From Apoderus coryli (Eukaryota > Arthropoda > Insecta > Coleoptera > Attelabidae): a stretch of DNA of 64,000 nt. Both the position numbers and the translations under genes were made by a program. Position 1 is the first letter of the stretch. Each line of letters opens with the position of its first letter. A model generated the notes under the pieces. It was not told where the DNA came from. It saw nothing but the letters and a program-made list of their open reading frames with translations, and made no database searches. Positions 34,838 to 47,300 of this stretch are shown in pieces. The stretch spans positions 9,516,297 to 9,580,296 of the forward strand of contig OU452206.1 in the NCBI GenBank assembly GCA_911728435.2. Reading direction: 5' to 3'.

Positions 34838-36229
34838 AATAATAATAATAATAATAAAGTCTTTATTGCAAAATAATATATAAATATTTTACAAACTTAA
34901 CCCCTTAGTTAACAGTTACAAACATATAAAATAATCCATAACAAGATGAAACAAATATTACAATCAGCAATCTTACATCAAATGGAAAAAAAGTTGGTAT
35001 ACTATTATTGGACAATCCCAAATTGAAAAAAAAAACAAATCCATGGCATATCAACAAATAAATAGCACTGTCAGTATAAATCAAACAAATTCGGCTATAG
35101 AATCATACATAGCATTCTTAAATCTAATACCTTTCAAAAACTTACAATTATCCGGTACCCTATTATAGATATTACATACATTGTAAGAGAATGATCTTTC
35201 AAACATAGCTGTGCAGTGACTTGGAGGTGATATAGTAAGCTTGCGACGAATATTCACATCATGAATAGAACCGCGAAATTTAATTTTGTTATACAAATAA
35301 TCTGGAGTTTTTGTAGTTATAATTTTATTAAAGAAGACTAAGGAATGAAGAGCACGTCGTTCATTCATCCTCAGCCACCCAATTTCACGAAGCTTAGCAC
35401 TGACGCCACGCTCACCCCTCCTAATTCCTCGTATGAGTCGAACACAGGCATTTTGCATTAACTGGATTCTTTTTTGGTCAATATCAGTCAGGCATGGGCC
35501 ATATATAGTATCGGCAAAATTAAAATGTGAAAGTACCAGTGAATCACACAAAAGTTTCTTAGTGCATTCACTAAGCAACCTTCTCTTGGTATACAGTAAT
35601 TTCAAGTTCATGAAAGCACGCCTAATACATTGGCTTACATGTTGACTAAATTTTAAATGCGTGTCCAATATCAAACCCAAATTTCTCGCGAACTTTGCAC
35701 ATTTAAGTTGCACGTTATCCACGCTCAACTTAAACGAATCCGTATAGCGATTCCTGTGCGAACTTCTACCAAAAAGTAATAGTTCCGACTTAGTAGGATT
35801 TATTTGAAGGCAATGGGCATTAGATATTTCCACAAGCGAAGCCAAGTCAAGATTCATATTATCGATGCTTTCTTCTAACTTCTCTGGCATAAAAGAGCAG
35901 TAAAGTTGAGTGTCATCTGCATATTTATGCGCGTCACAGTGCTTTAGTCTTTTTGTCAACTGGGATGTATAGAGACAAAATAATATTGGGCCCAAGATTG
36001 AACCTTGCGGTACACCTTTATTAATATTTTTGGGGGAAGAAAGTTTGCCGTCGAGCTTAACCATTTGGCTTCTGTCACTTAAGAAACTACTTTTAAGAGC
36101 TGTAGCAGTAACGGAAAATCCAAGATAATTTAATATTCCCAGAAGCAAATCATGATTGAGCCTGTCAAATGCTTTGGTGTAATCCAAAAGCACTAGTGCG
36201 GTCAGTCCACCTCTGTTAGGCAAACATGC
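34838..36229 (-). mobile_element. 5'-truncated I/Jockey-like LINE in reverse orientation
   Basis: The minus-strand element ends in a TTA-repeat tail at 34838-34857, preceded by the 3' block TTTGCAATAAAGACTTTATT. The same 3' end type occurs at 62.32 and 62.97 kb. The 5' side is cut inside the RT at about 36229, where hAT-derived sequence resumes. Confidence 0.8.
35081..36223 (-). pseudogene. LINE reverse transcriptase lacking its N-terminal part
   Basis: 380 uninterrupted codons: LLDYTKAFDRLNHDLLLGIL (RT3, first catalytic D), NKGVPQGSILGPILFCLYTS (RT4), HKYADDTQLY (RT5, intact), INPTKSELLLFG (RT6), NLGLILDTHLKFSQH (RT7), then RIQLMQNACVRLI and a normal C-terminus. The endonuclease and RT blocks 0-2 are gone. 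The first codons are not a genuine start. The lack of stops suggests a fairly recent insertion. Confidence 0.85.
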
Positions 36230-36548
36230 TTACTGTGTTAATTTGTAAACTAGCTGGATAGTTTTATAAACTAGCTGGATGTATATAAACTTACTTACCC
36301 TTGCACAACCAGTTTCTGAACTCGCAGGATAGTTTATATAAGAGCAGGGTAATAGCTTTAGCCGTAACATATATAAGTTTAATCATTAGGCTGAGTTAAG
36401 TTTATTATTTTTTATTTTATTGTTATTATTTAATATATTATTATCAGTCTGTTATTGTATTATTTACATTTACAGATCACTTTTACCTATATGGCAAATA
36501 CTTTTATATTTTGCGCCCCCCCTCAAGAAAATCCTGGGACCGCGCCTG
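36230..36548. other. Right part of the hAT element, non-coding
   Basis: Contains a near-tandem repeat of AACTAGCTGGATAGTTTTAT and AACTAGCTGGATGTATAT at 36247-36288, and a third partial copy (GCAGGATAGTTTATAT) near 36325. No hAT transposase coding sequence is visible. Confidence 0.5.
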
Positions 36549-36559
36549 ATTGCATCAGT

Positions 36560-37926
36560 GTAAATATAATAATAATTCGAGATTTGTCAACTTCAATTCT
36601 GAAAACGTCATTAATTAATGAATTAGGATTATAATCCTATCCAATCACTGCAGGTGCTTTTCGTAAACACCCTTAGGAGATTTACTTCTTGTTTTCTAAT
36701 GTTTAATGTTGTATTAAAAAATATATTAAATGCATTTATGATGTAAATTTACCAAATATATACTATACCTACTCTTCCAATATTTGCCTTTTCGAGATCC
36801 GAATGATGGTTGTCCTCGAATTCCACCCTGTATTCAGCCCATATGTATACAACAAAATAACTATATAGAATATATTCTCGCAAATGCCACATTGCTTTAA
36901 AATAAACCAACAAAAAAACATTTAACACTTATGTGTTAATTTAGCACCTAAATAATTGCCAAAATGTTTGTAAATATTTGAGGCCTGAACAAGATTATTG
37001 CATAAAAACAATATACTTTATGTAAGTATAAGAAGTTTATGACAAAAGGAAATGCGTTATTCTTTTGAAAACATCTTTCATGTGACAAATTTTTTAAATC
37101 TCGATATTCACATTTAAGACCAAAATTTATGACTTCATTTATTGATGATCGAAAACGGTTGCTCCTACATTATTAAACTTTTTTTGCAGATGATTTACAA
37201 GCACAGGATAACGTTACGACGATTTTCAAACTTAAAACTGGCAAATTATGAGGCGCGCCACAATCTAAGATAAAATTATAGTTAATATCGGACCTGTTTA
37301 ACAAACTTGGTTGTGGTCTCGATTAATATTCTCTTTACAAAGTTTAGTTCACAATTTTTTTGGACATGAAGAGTTCCACAAAGAACTTACAAACCCGCGG
37401 GCCGTTGGCCCACGGTCTTACTCTTCGAATAAGAAATTATACATATATCATATTTTAGCCAATCAGAACGTCGCATTTGAAAATTTAGATCACCATAGCA
37501 ACCAGTTTGATATTTGTTATAAACATTGAGATGAAATCAAATTTGACATCTGAGTTATTTTGTTGTTAGTTTAATGAAATAATTTTTTTACGTCTTTATA
37601 GTTGATAATACCTACTAATTTTTGGTTTTATTTACTTGCAAAATAACTTATATACAAGGTGATTCAAATTCGACGTCAACTATAATAGGAATCTCGCTTA
37701 TTACAATAGTTAGTTGTGATGTTTTGTCTTCTGACAACCATCATTAAGTTAGTTTTTCCTTATGACCGCCATATTGTATTTTTGCTCCTTCGGTTCGTGT
37801 TTTTTTCCCGATTGTAAAAATGTATAATATTATCATATCTTCAGTCAAATAAGGCCAGTATTTACAAAAACACAAAACTACAAACATTTATTTAAGAATT
37901 AGCATACCCATTCTTCCCAATATAGG
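36560..37926. other. No gene seen; isolated transposon-end sequences
   Basis: Near 36820, on the minus strand, TACAGGGTGGAATTCGAGG looks like a DNA transposon end. Near 37655 ACAAGGTGATTCAAATTCG is similar. A block at about 37715-37795 (CTGACAACCATCAT ... ATGACCGCCAT) recurs at 42330-42395, so it is a dispersed repeat. Confidence 0.45.
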
Positions 37927-37928
37927 TA

Positions 37929-39018
37929 CACTGTGTCCAAGATAAGAATAGGATAGCATTGGAATTTTGGAAATGGTAAGAATTACAGTGTCGGTTAAAT
38001 TATAGAAAAGTTGTACGATTTAAACACGTTCTAAATGGTGTTTTCAGAAGAAAACTAACTTTGGCGATTTTAGAGAATTTTTGAAAAAACAATTTTTTGC
38101 GATTTTAGTTTTTATTTATTTCTGACATTATTTTTACAGATATAAAAAAACTAAAAGCACTCACTCATTGTTACTTTTTGAGGAGAAAATGATAGCGTTA
38201 ACAAATTTTAATTACGAGGTTTTGTTTTTGAAAAATTGTCATCAACTTCGGTTTTTTATACGCGACCCTGGAGTTTTTATTGTGAAATTTAAAGCCATTT
38301 TCAATTCAAACATAATCGGTATATGATACGTAATGGTTTAAACAAGTTTTCAGGGTTTTTAGCTGTTATTTAAAATTATTCAATGATCTGGCATTGCAAG
38401 AACATTCTTTCGTCGTTACTCACAATTATTTATTATTATGTGACAATTTATTTCTGTCACAGTACAACATTTTATTCTGTACGCGGTTTTTTCAATTTAG
38501 TGGAAATTTTTGTGCTTTTTGACGTTATTAAAAAAATGCGTTTCACAGATGAATGTTTTACGCCAAATAAGTGCCAAACTATGGCGATTTTTCTTGAATA
38601 ATATTAAATAAAAAAAAAGCTAAAAATACTGAAAACTTGTTTAAACCATTACGTGTGATATACCACCTATTTTTGAATTAAAAATTAATTTAAATTTAAC
38701 AATTAAAAATCAAAAACTCGTAGTAATAAACGCCAATTCTCCTTAAAAAGTGCTTTTCATTTTTTATATCTGTAAAAATAATGTCAGAAATAAATAAAAA
38801 CGAAAATTGCAAAAAATTGTTTTTTCAAAAATTCTTGAAAACGGCTATAGTTAGTTTACTCCTGATAATTTTTTACTAAATATGGTAACCAATCAAATTA
38901 CTTAATTTCAAGTCATGTGTCAAACTTCATCCAATCACCTCTGGATTACAGCGAAAACACCATTTAAAAGATGTTTTGTACAACTTTTCTCGAATTGTAT
39001 TCTTATCTTGGACACTGT
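37929..39018. repeat. Foldback element, copy 4 (both arms present)
   Basis: The left end is CACTGTGTCCAAGATAAGAA; the right end is TTATCTTGGACACTGTG. The loop (about 38380-38590) includes TTCGTCGTTACTCACAATTA and ATTCTGTACGCGGTTTTT, as in the other copies. The right arm carries an ~90 bp insertion at about 38862-38950 that is absent from its partner arm. Confidence 0.87.
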
Positions 39019-39019
39019 G

Positions 39020-41570
39020 TTTATATTTGACGTTAATATTAATTTTGTGTCCGTTGAACAGTATTTTCAAATTATTGTTTTGTAAACGGTAAAAAATTAT
39101 CTATTTTTCAATTGTTGAACAACGTCATATCATATACAACTCTAGACGAATATCTAATGCCTCGTTTGAGTTGTATCCAGAAAGACATTAGGTATGAAAG
39201 GTATTTTTTGAGGCTTCATAGAAATCTATCCGATTTCGTACAGTTCACTACAACATCTCGCTTAAACCGCCAATTTTCTAGGATTAGTTAAACTGAATTG
39301 GGATAATCAGTGTAATGTTGGCTAAAGTAAAGACTTGTTTCTATAAATCTATCTATTTTTTTAGAACAACACAACAATTAAAATGCATAACAATATAACA
39401 AAATAGTATCACTATATACTATATTGTATAAAGGCATATTAAATAAATAAAATAAATTTAAGATAAATTTAAGATGATTTTTTTTTCTAATATATTTGGC
39501 ACAATCCTAAACAGATTTGGAGGCTTTGGAACAATAATTGTTGAGCTCGGTCGATTAGATTTTGGTGTCATTAATAAATAAATAATGTTATAACAACTGT
39601 TTCTTATAGACCTGTGTCATAGGTTGCATGCTTATAAGTTTTAATATAATAAACGCTCATCTATAATTTTCTATTTTATATGCTATTATACTTATCGTAA
39701 TAAATTTAAAAATAAAATTATAAAGATATCTAAACAGATACTTTATAAATTCATAAGTAACAGTATGATAAATAGATAATTTATTAGTGAAAATATTGCC
39801 CGAGCCATCTGGATTCAATCTGATTTTATGATGCATCAGGAATTAAATCGAGGATAATATTTTTCAAGTGGTCTGCATAATAAACGTTTTAGTTTAAATG
39901 TATTTTTATAAATACATATTTTATATCACATGTGGCTTCGTATACATACACGAAATGAATTTATTATGAACTAGTATTACAAATAGATAGTAAAATAAAA
40001 TACTCAAAGCTTTTAATTTTAATTGTTATACTTGTGTACAGTATATAGTTTGAGTTTTATAGACGTATCAAAATATATAATAAAATCGCGATAAGCTAAT
40101 TTTACGATCAGATTAATACTACGATTACTTCTAATTATTGTGATTATGGGTAATTCCTCTTGGTTAGGCTAACCGTCTGTTTTCTGTTGAAGCAGTAGTA
40201 AATGGCATATAAAAATCTAAAGAAATCGTTGCGATTTATGTATTTTTTATTGACTTGTAAGAGAAGATGCTATAGACCATATTTATAATAATTTCGAAAA
40301 CGACATCTATAATGAGTGCTAACTTCCGCGTAGTCAAAATCCGTTACCACATTTTGTACTGGATTATATATTTTTCTCTTAAAGAGTATACAAGACGCCC
40401 GATTCGTCGATCGACAACATAGCAATATTCGGATATGTGAGGATTTATATTCCTAGTGCAAAGTTATAATTGTCAAGTAATTTCCCGCAGCATCAGCCAG
40501 TTCCCTGGCCGTAAGAAAAGCTTCCGGAAGGCGCCTACCATGGAACCACTGGTGCTAAGAGTTGTGGAATATTCAGCTAAAGGGATGAATAAGAAACAAG
40601 TTGCAGAACCGCTGATTCTCGACGTTGCATTTTACAGAAGCAAAACCTGATTGTTGGCCAGCTTTGCAGGACTGAAGCTTTCGTGTGGAATTTGGTAAAG
40701 TAATCTTAAATATTCCTGAGATTTTGTAAATTAATTTCCTAATGATAGGTAACACAGTAGCGTTGTTTATGAATTCATAGTGCGTTATTAAAAAATAGCC
40801 TTGTGAATTATTATTTTTATTGGATCTATTAATAGTTTATTGTGACCAACACGGTGTTGAACGTGAATGTACGTTTGGAAAGGTGGACAGGTTTTTATTT
40901 TATATATTTTTTTTATTTGTTTTATATATTATTGACGTCGAAATTTGGAATGTATAGAACGTATATCGACATTTTGCAATTACGCTATGGAGGCCTTTTG
41001 ATATCAGAAAATGAACATTTGCTCAAAAAGAAAATTTAAACTATATAGAGTGTGTTTTGCAAAAATATTCACACATAAACCCAAAGACTAATAATGAATA
41101 TTTACGAATGCTTAAAAAGTGAAAATATAGAGCAATCTTGAAAAGTTAGAGAATTTGTAACTTAACTAAATTAATTCAAGAAATGCTTGATATATTTGGA
41201 GATATAGCAATACATTATCAGTTGACATTGGTTTACCTGATATGTATTTATATTGCTAATGTTGTGGGATACAGTGACTTCAGAAATTCATCTAAAAAAA
41301 TCCTGAATTTTCACCGTAAATTTACTCAATAACAGTGTTCGTATAGATTTTCGAATTCAATAGCTGTCATCCTGCACTTCAGGATGAATTTCTCTTGTCT
41401 ATTGGTCAAAGGATATGTTGAAAACATTCAATCAGTTTTTAACAAAGATAAAATACAATAAAAGTTATTTGCACACGAGTCATTTTGAGGCCAATGCTTT
41501 GGGTAAATCACCATTATGCTAATTCTTAATAATTTCCCAGAGGTGAAGAAGAAATGAGGAATATCAACCG
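39020..41570. other. No gene seen
   Basis: Very AT-rich. A 64-codon open frame at 40456-40650 contains LVLRVVEYSAKGMNKKQVAE, which faintly resembles a transposase helix-turn-helix, but is too short to call. Confidence 0.4.
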
Positions 41571-41579
41571 CAAAGAACC

Positions 41580-42010
41580 ATTCTCCATTACGACAGTGCG
41601 ACTTCATGAACATCGCTTCAAACAAATGACTTTTAAGCACCCTAAAAATAGAGCTGATGAGTCGTGCATCACAGATTTCAGCCCTGTAATTTATTTTTAA
41701 TTCATCATATCAAATTTAAATTCCATGGTCAACGTTCTTCGAGGTTGGAAGCGTTTTACGCGTACAGAACGCATATTCTGGTGCTACCTCATTCGTAGTG
41801 CCAAACGTCCGTCAAAATTTGGTCTAAACGCATGCAAAAGTATGTTGATCCTCACGAAGAATATTTTGAAAATCTGCAAGACATTTTCGTTAATAAAGAT
41901 TTGTTTATCTCAAAATTTAACTATCATCCCTGTATTCGTACCATTCGTCCGTTTTTTCGTTTCGTTATTTTATAAAGATTCGATCTTTGGGTCTAACATC
42001 GCAGACAAAG
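41580..42010 (+). pseudogene. Mariner transposase C-terminal relic
   Basis: In shifting frames the plus strand reads ILHYDSATS (second catalytic aspartate region), then HGQRSSRLEAF, AYRTHILVLPHS and WSKRMQKYVDPHEEYFENLQ. This matches the mariner tail LRGQRF-TPEEA--AF--HVLE-P-SEW...WFKRMQKCID--GEYFE. The SPDLAPNDF part is destroyed. No terminal inverted repeats are recognisable, and it is a different lineage from the element at 14.7 kb. Confidence 0.65.
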
Positions 42011-42029
42011 AAAATTTGATTGGATCTTA

Positions 42030-43320
42030 ATTTTGTTGAACACACCGCATGAATACGGCGTGCTCAGAATTTGAGGGCAACCATGTGTATCTCCGAAACG
42101 GTTAGTTAGTGAGTAGTGTACGTTTGGCAAAGTTGCGTAGATATATGTCTAACAATTTGCCGGTAAGAAACTTTTTTTTAAAACCCGCTTTTGAGATTTT
42201 TGAAAAAAACTAAAATTAAAATTTTTCATTTTTATTTTTTAATTATTTTGGTAAGGAAGCTATAAAAAAACTGAAGGAACTTGTTTTCTGTCCTACAAGA
42301 TGGTGGCTCCAGATTTAAAATCCGAATTTTTGTCTCTTGACAACCATCATGAACTTTATTTTTTTCTATGACGGCCATTTTTGATTTTGCTCTCATCCGA
42401 CAGCATTTCATTGTAATGAAGGTGTAATATTACTTGGTTCTGATAATATACTCGTAGGTAGGCCTAAAAATTTGCTAATGGAAAAGGAGCAATTTGTCCT
42501 GATTATCTTGATCAAGAAACCAGTTACAAAACTTGATACATAGTGTGGCTAACATGTAATTTAAAAGGTTTGTAGTTTCAAGAATTCAATGAATTCCAAA
42601 CTACTGATCTAGGAATATTTAAATTGCTAGATATCGCTCTGGTTGATACTGATGGATTTTCATTTACCTAAAATAAGTTACAGAAAAAACAAAATAAATA
42701 ATTTCCATTTTTCTGAAGTAATCCATTACGACGAGGAGCGGGATGCATTTGAAAATTAAAGGCGCCTGCCCCACAAAATACATTTATATGAATGATCAAA
42801 TCTGCTAAACATGTTTCGGATCTTCAGTGGCATTAATAAATCTTACATAGATCTCTTACAAAACTTATCAAGTTTTAAAAACAGGGATGTAAGCATGTAT
42901 ACATACACTTTGTTTAAAAAATTGCTTATTTTCTGGCAATAAACATATTATAGTTAATGGTTAAAAATTTATATTTCACAACATTATAAGATGTGATATA
43001 CATGTTCTTCGATTACATAATATTCATTTCGGTCTGCGTATTGATGACCCTCAATTCAATTAGGTGCAGTTATACCCTTATCTAAAAATGGCCACTCCCC
43101 ATATTATTTATTACATTACGTATGTTTGTTGCTGTAGGGTCTGCATTTCGTTCAATTAATATATAATAAATTATCATACACTCACTAATATGTGCCCATC
43201 CCTAAATATAAACATGGCGACGTTCCACAAATAATATATATACATATATAGACATTAACTCAAAGCAGCCTTGTCTAATTCTTGTGCCTAAAGGGATGTT
43301 TTTTAATGATATCATTTATA
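42030..43320. other. No gene seen; Penelope-type scrap
   Basis: On the minus strand, GCCACTGAAGATCCGAAACA near 42808-42836 is the Penelope-associated motif with its stem deleted. The block at 42330-42395 repeats 37715-37795. Confidence 0.4.
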
Positions 43321-43324
43321 AATT

Positions 43325-44400
43325 TTGGGAATATACCTACACTGTATTTTGAAAATGATGTTAACTTTGAAGGTTTTGAGGTCGTATTATATTATCGAAA
43401 TTGAAATGGTCCAACATATTCATGAAATAACTGACCAGGGCTTTGTTGTGCCTTTGATGTTCGACCTTTCCAAGGCATTTGACACCATAGATAAATCGTT
43501 TGTAATTAAAAAGATCGAATCCGCGGGGTTAAGATATCCTATAAACAGATGGATTTTCTCATGTCTGAGTGACCGACGAATATCAGTTAAATTGAACAAC
43601 TGCACCTCGAACAATAGAGACGTCGACATAGACGTTCCCCAGGGTAGTGTACTGGGGCCTCTGCTGTTTCTGTTGTATGTCAACGATCTCCCACTTCTTA
43701 TCAAACACGCTAAATTATTTATGTACGTAGACGACACCACAATTGTTGTGGTTTCGGAGACTACCTAGATAGCCTTTATACTGGATCGGTTTGAAGAGTG
43801 GTGTTTTAGAAATAGGTTGATTATCAACCATAGTAAAACCGTTGCGGTTCAATTTCCGATATATAAACCACGCTTGAGCTTCCGGGTGGTGTTTAACGAC
43901 GTCGAACTTCCATGGTCGGACTCGGTGCTGGGCTTGAATCATGACTGTCGGCTGCGCTGGGAGAGCCATGTTGATGCCGTGTGCAAAAAATTGAACCAGA
44001 TTCTCTTTTTAATACATGCACTAAAATCTAAAATGAGTACATCATCTCTGATGACCATATACTACGGTATAATATATCCCGTTTTATCTTATAGCATTAC
44101 AGTATAGGGAAGGGTCTACGACATGTCCAGAGTCTTCATAATCCAAAAGAGAATTCTACGAATAATTTTTAGCCTACCTTATAACTTCTCTTGTATGGAT
44201 ACTCTTAAGAATTCTAATATTTTAACGGTCACTGGTATATACTTATATAAGATCCTGACCTATATATACAAAAATGTGCAAACTTTTCCAACTAATGGGG
44301 GATTTCATACCTACGAGACTCGGGGGGGTTTTGTCAAAATTTTGTTTATTTCTTACTTATCCTACGGACTTATTGAATGACCTGATATAATCTGTTCAAC
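43325..44400 (+). pseudogene. Jockey/R1-type LINE reverse transcriptase with two amber stops
   Basis: One frame runs from about 43400 to 44380, broken by TAG at 43766-43768 and 44105-44107. It shows VPLMFDLSKAFDTIDKSFVI (RT3), DVPQGSVLGPLLFLLYVND (RT4), LFMYVDDTTIVV (RT5, intact), RNRLIINHSKTVAVQF, VLGLNHDCRLRWESH, YYGIIYPVLSYSITV and RVFIIQKRILRIIFSLPY. Each stop fits a single-base change from a sense codon. Both the 5' part and a 3' tail are missing. Confidence 0.82.
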
Positions 44401-45760
44401 GTACATAAATTTGTTTAGGAAGCTGTCCGAAAGAAGCTAAGCTATGATCAACTGCTTATGATACAATCATTAGAAGAAGTAGCAGTAAGAATAACATTGG
44501 TGATAAGGTACTTGAAGTAAACCGCTTACAAAATTATTTTGAAGGCTGTATCACAAAATTCCATACCCGGTACTTATTTTGCAATTTTTAACATTCAGTG
44601 ATATTGTAGCTTTAAAGCTGTGTGTATAGTTTTTCATTTAAAAAATCGTGAAACATGCCTTAGCAACATCCATGCATTAGAAGACATGGTAATTTATCTT
44701 ATTATAGGTATTCGACCATTTGACATATTACTTCTGGCATGAAATCCATTTGGAATTTGTTTGCGAAACGCAACCGTGTATAAAATTCTTCGGCCTGTTT
44801 TATATATTTTATTACTACTTATAAGAAGTCGTATAACCGTGCTTCTCTCTTCTTTGATACGGTATTTTTTTATTTCTCCACTATACTGAATCTATAGAGT
44901 TGGGTAAAATGCTACAATTATAAAAGGAAAATAATATATACCAGTTAACATGAGGCACCGTCTCAATTAGCTTTTTGTCGGCTTGTTCTTAACTGCATCT
45001 TTTTGTATTTTTTTTTTTTCGTCTGTTGATTTAGGTTTTTTTTGTAAAACAGAAAAAACGAAAGAGTCACTAAAACATAATTTTTAATTGAGTGAAAAAC
45101 AAAATAATGATTCCGTAATAATCTATAAAAAATGTCATACACATTGTCCCCGGAGCAATTAAAACAATTAAATGATGTCCTGTACTTTTGACAGAACAAG
45201 AGAAAGTTGAGAACGTATTGTTATTTAGAATGTGATAATATTTAGGTATGAGCTTTTTATGAAATTTTGACCAAGCATGGCATTAAACATTTGCTATACT
45301 ACAGGCTGTTTTGTTTTACTTAAACAGAGCCTATGATTCTTATAATGACAATAACTATTTAAAATATAGTAATACTATTAGAATTAACTCCAGCATAAAT
45401 TGCAAGTGAGGTCCATTAATTGGACTCTAAAAAATTTTGGAGTTTTACCCAATGTTTAGCTTGTTTGGCATCTCTAATTAGTCCAAGCAATGTATATAAT
45501 ATTCATTATAGTCAATACAATAGTCACTACGTCAAACGAAAAGGTTGCTGGTTTCGTCTCATTGGTTGCACAAATTTGAAACTAAACAAGATACTCGTTC
45601 CAACGTCCGTTGCTACCTACCTGGATGTCTAAAACATCAAAAAAATCGTTCAGCAACTTAATATTAATATTATAACAGTTGCACGAACTGGCTGTACTAC
45701 TACTACTCATCAATATTCCTGCGAACGAATGTCAGGCTGTCTAAGAAATGACCCTTAAAG
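44401..45760. other. No gene seen
   Basis: AT-rich sequence without recognisable coding or repeat structure on either strand. Confidence 0.4.
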
Positions 45761-45764
45761 TATA

Positions 45765-46806
45765 CACTGTGTCCAAGATAAGAATAGGATAGCATTGAAA
45801 ACGATAGGCGTTACAATTTCAGTTATATTAGGGAAAAATTGTACAATTTAAACATCTTTTAAATGGTGTCTTCAAAAGTAAAGTAACTTTAGCCGTTTTC
45901 GAGAATTTTTGAAAAAACTTTTTTTTGCAATTCTAATTTTTATTTATTTCTGACATCGCACGTTATTTTTACAGATATAAAAAATGAAAAGCACTTCTTC
46001 ATTGTTAGTTGATGTGAAAAAGATACAAATTTTCACAACAACGTTTTTTTTGAAAAACCATCTACAACTTCGTTTTTTTTTTGTAATACGGCCCTGGCTT
46101 TTTTATTTTTAAATTTAAAGCTATTTTTAATTCAAAAATAGGTGGTATATCACACGTAATGGTGTAAACAAGTTTTCAGTATTTTTATCTGTTATTTAAA
46201 CATCTTCAAGAAAAATCTCCATAGTTTGGTATACTTATCTGACTGAATGCAGAATAGTAGATTTAGCAAAAACATTCTTTCGTCGTTACTCACAATTATT
46301 TAATATTATTTGCCAATTTATTTCTGTCTCAGTACAACATTTTATTCTGTACGCGGTTTTACTTACTTGAAATTTATGTGCTTTTTGAAGTTATTAAAAA
46401 AACGCCTTTCTCAGATGCATGTTTTACGCAAAATAAGTTCCAAACTATGGCGATTTTTTTTTGGATAATTTTAGATGACAGCGAAAAACACTAAAAACTT
46501 CTTTAAACCATTACGTGTGATATACCACCTATTTTTGAATAAAAAATGACTTTAAATTTATTAATAAAAAACAAAGTTCATGATGGTTTTGCAAAAACGA
46601 AACGTCGTAGTGACAATTTGTAAGGGCTATCTTTTTTCCTCAAAAAGTAACAATGAGGAAGTGCTTTTTATTTTTTCATAGCTGTAAAAATAATGAAATA
46701 AATAAATTAAAATTAAAATTTCAAAAAATAATTTTTTCAAAAATTCTCGAAAACGGCTAAAGTTACTTTACTTTTGAAAATACTATTTAAAATGCATTTG
46801 ATTGTA
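45765..46806. repeat. Foldback element, copy 5 (right end truncated)
   Basis: The left end CACTGTGTCCAAGATAAGAA follows TATA. The loop orientation matches copies 2 and 4. The right arm stops at about 46806, within the segment that normally continues to TGTACAACTTTTC. Confidence 0.85.
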
Positions 46807-47300
46807 GGGTGAATGCCCCAGTGCTTGAACAGTCACCAGTAAATGAGAACTTTGTTGTTTTTTAAATATAATAAGAACTCCAGTTGGTTTTAAATCTCCC
46901 GCCAAACAACAAATACTTTTAAGGTATTTCTCTAGCGATCTGCCATATGGCATTACTAACATTAAAGGTTATGTTGTCGTCAGGCTTTGCTATATATTTG
47001 AAACTCTACTACTACTACCTTCTCATACAAAAATAACCTCGAGAACCAACCTTGGACTATGAAAATCTGTTTTGAGCATGTTTTGTTTATAATTTTAAAC
47101 ACTTTGTACAGGGTGTCCCAAACTGGACGCGTTGTTATGGGAACACCCTTTATTTAAAGAGATTTTGGCCGCTAGAGGCCGATTCTCAAATTTCGTCGAT
47201 TTATTTTTTTTCCGAAAAATCCATAGCGATATAGACGACCCTATATATTATCAGATTATTGAAAAGCTCGTAAAATTTCCTAAATTTTGATGTATCACTT

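Larger units (their letters stand above)
30465..36548. mobile_element. hAT-type element with 8-bp target duplication, filled by nested LINEs
   Basis: The left end CAGTGGCGGACCCAAAGAT and the complement of the right end CAGGCGCGGTCCCAGGAT form an imperfect terminal inverted repeat. ATTGCATC is duplicated immediately outside at 30457-30464 and 36549-36556. An 8-bp duplication with CAG-type ends is diagnostic of hAT. Only about 0.55 kb (30465-30690 and 36230-36548) belongs to the element itself, with no transposase, so it is a non-autonomous copy. Everything between consists of later LINE insertions at TAA repeats. Confidence 0.85.

Noticed and set aside
40456..40650. Possible helix-turn-helix ORF (MEPLVLRVVEYSAKGMNKKQ)
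   Set aside because: Only a weak resemblance to transposase N-termini. No downstream domain or terminal repeat supports it.
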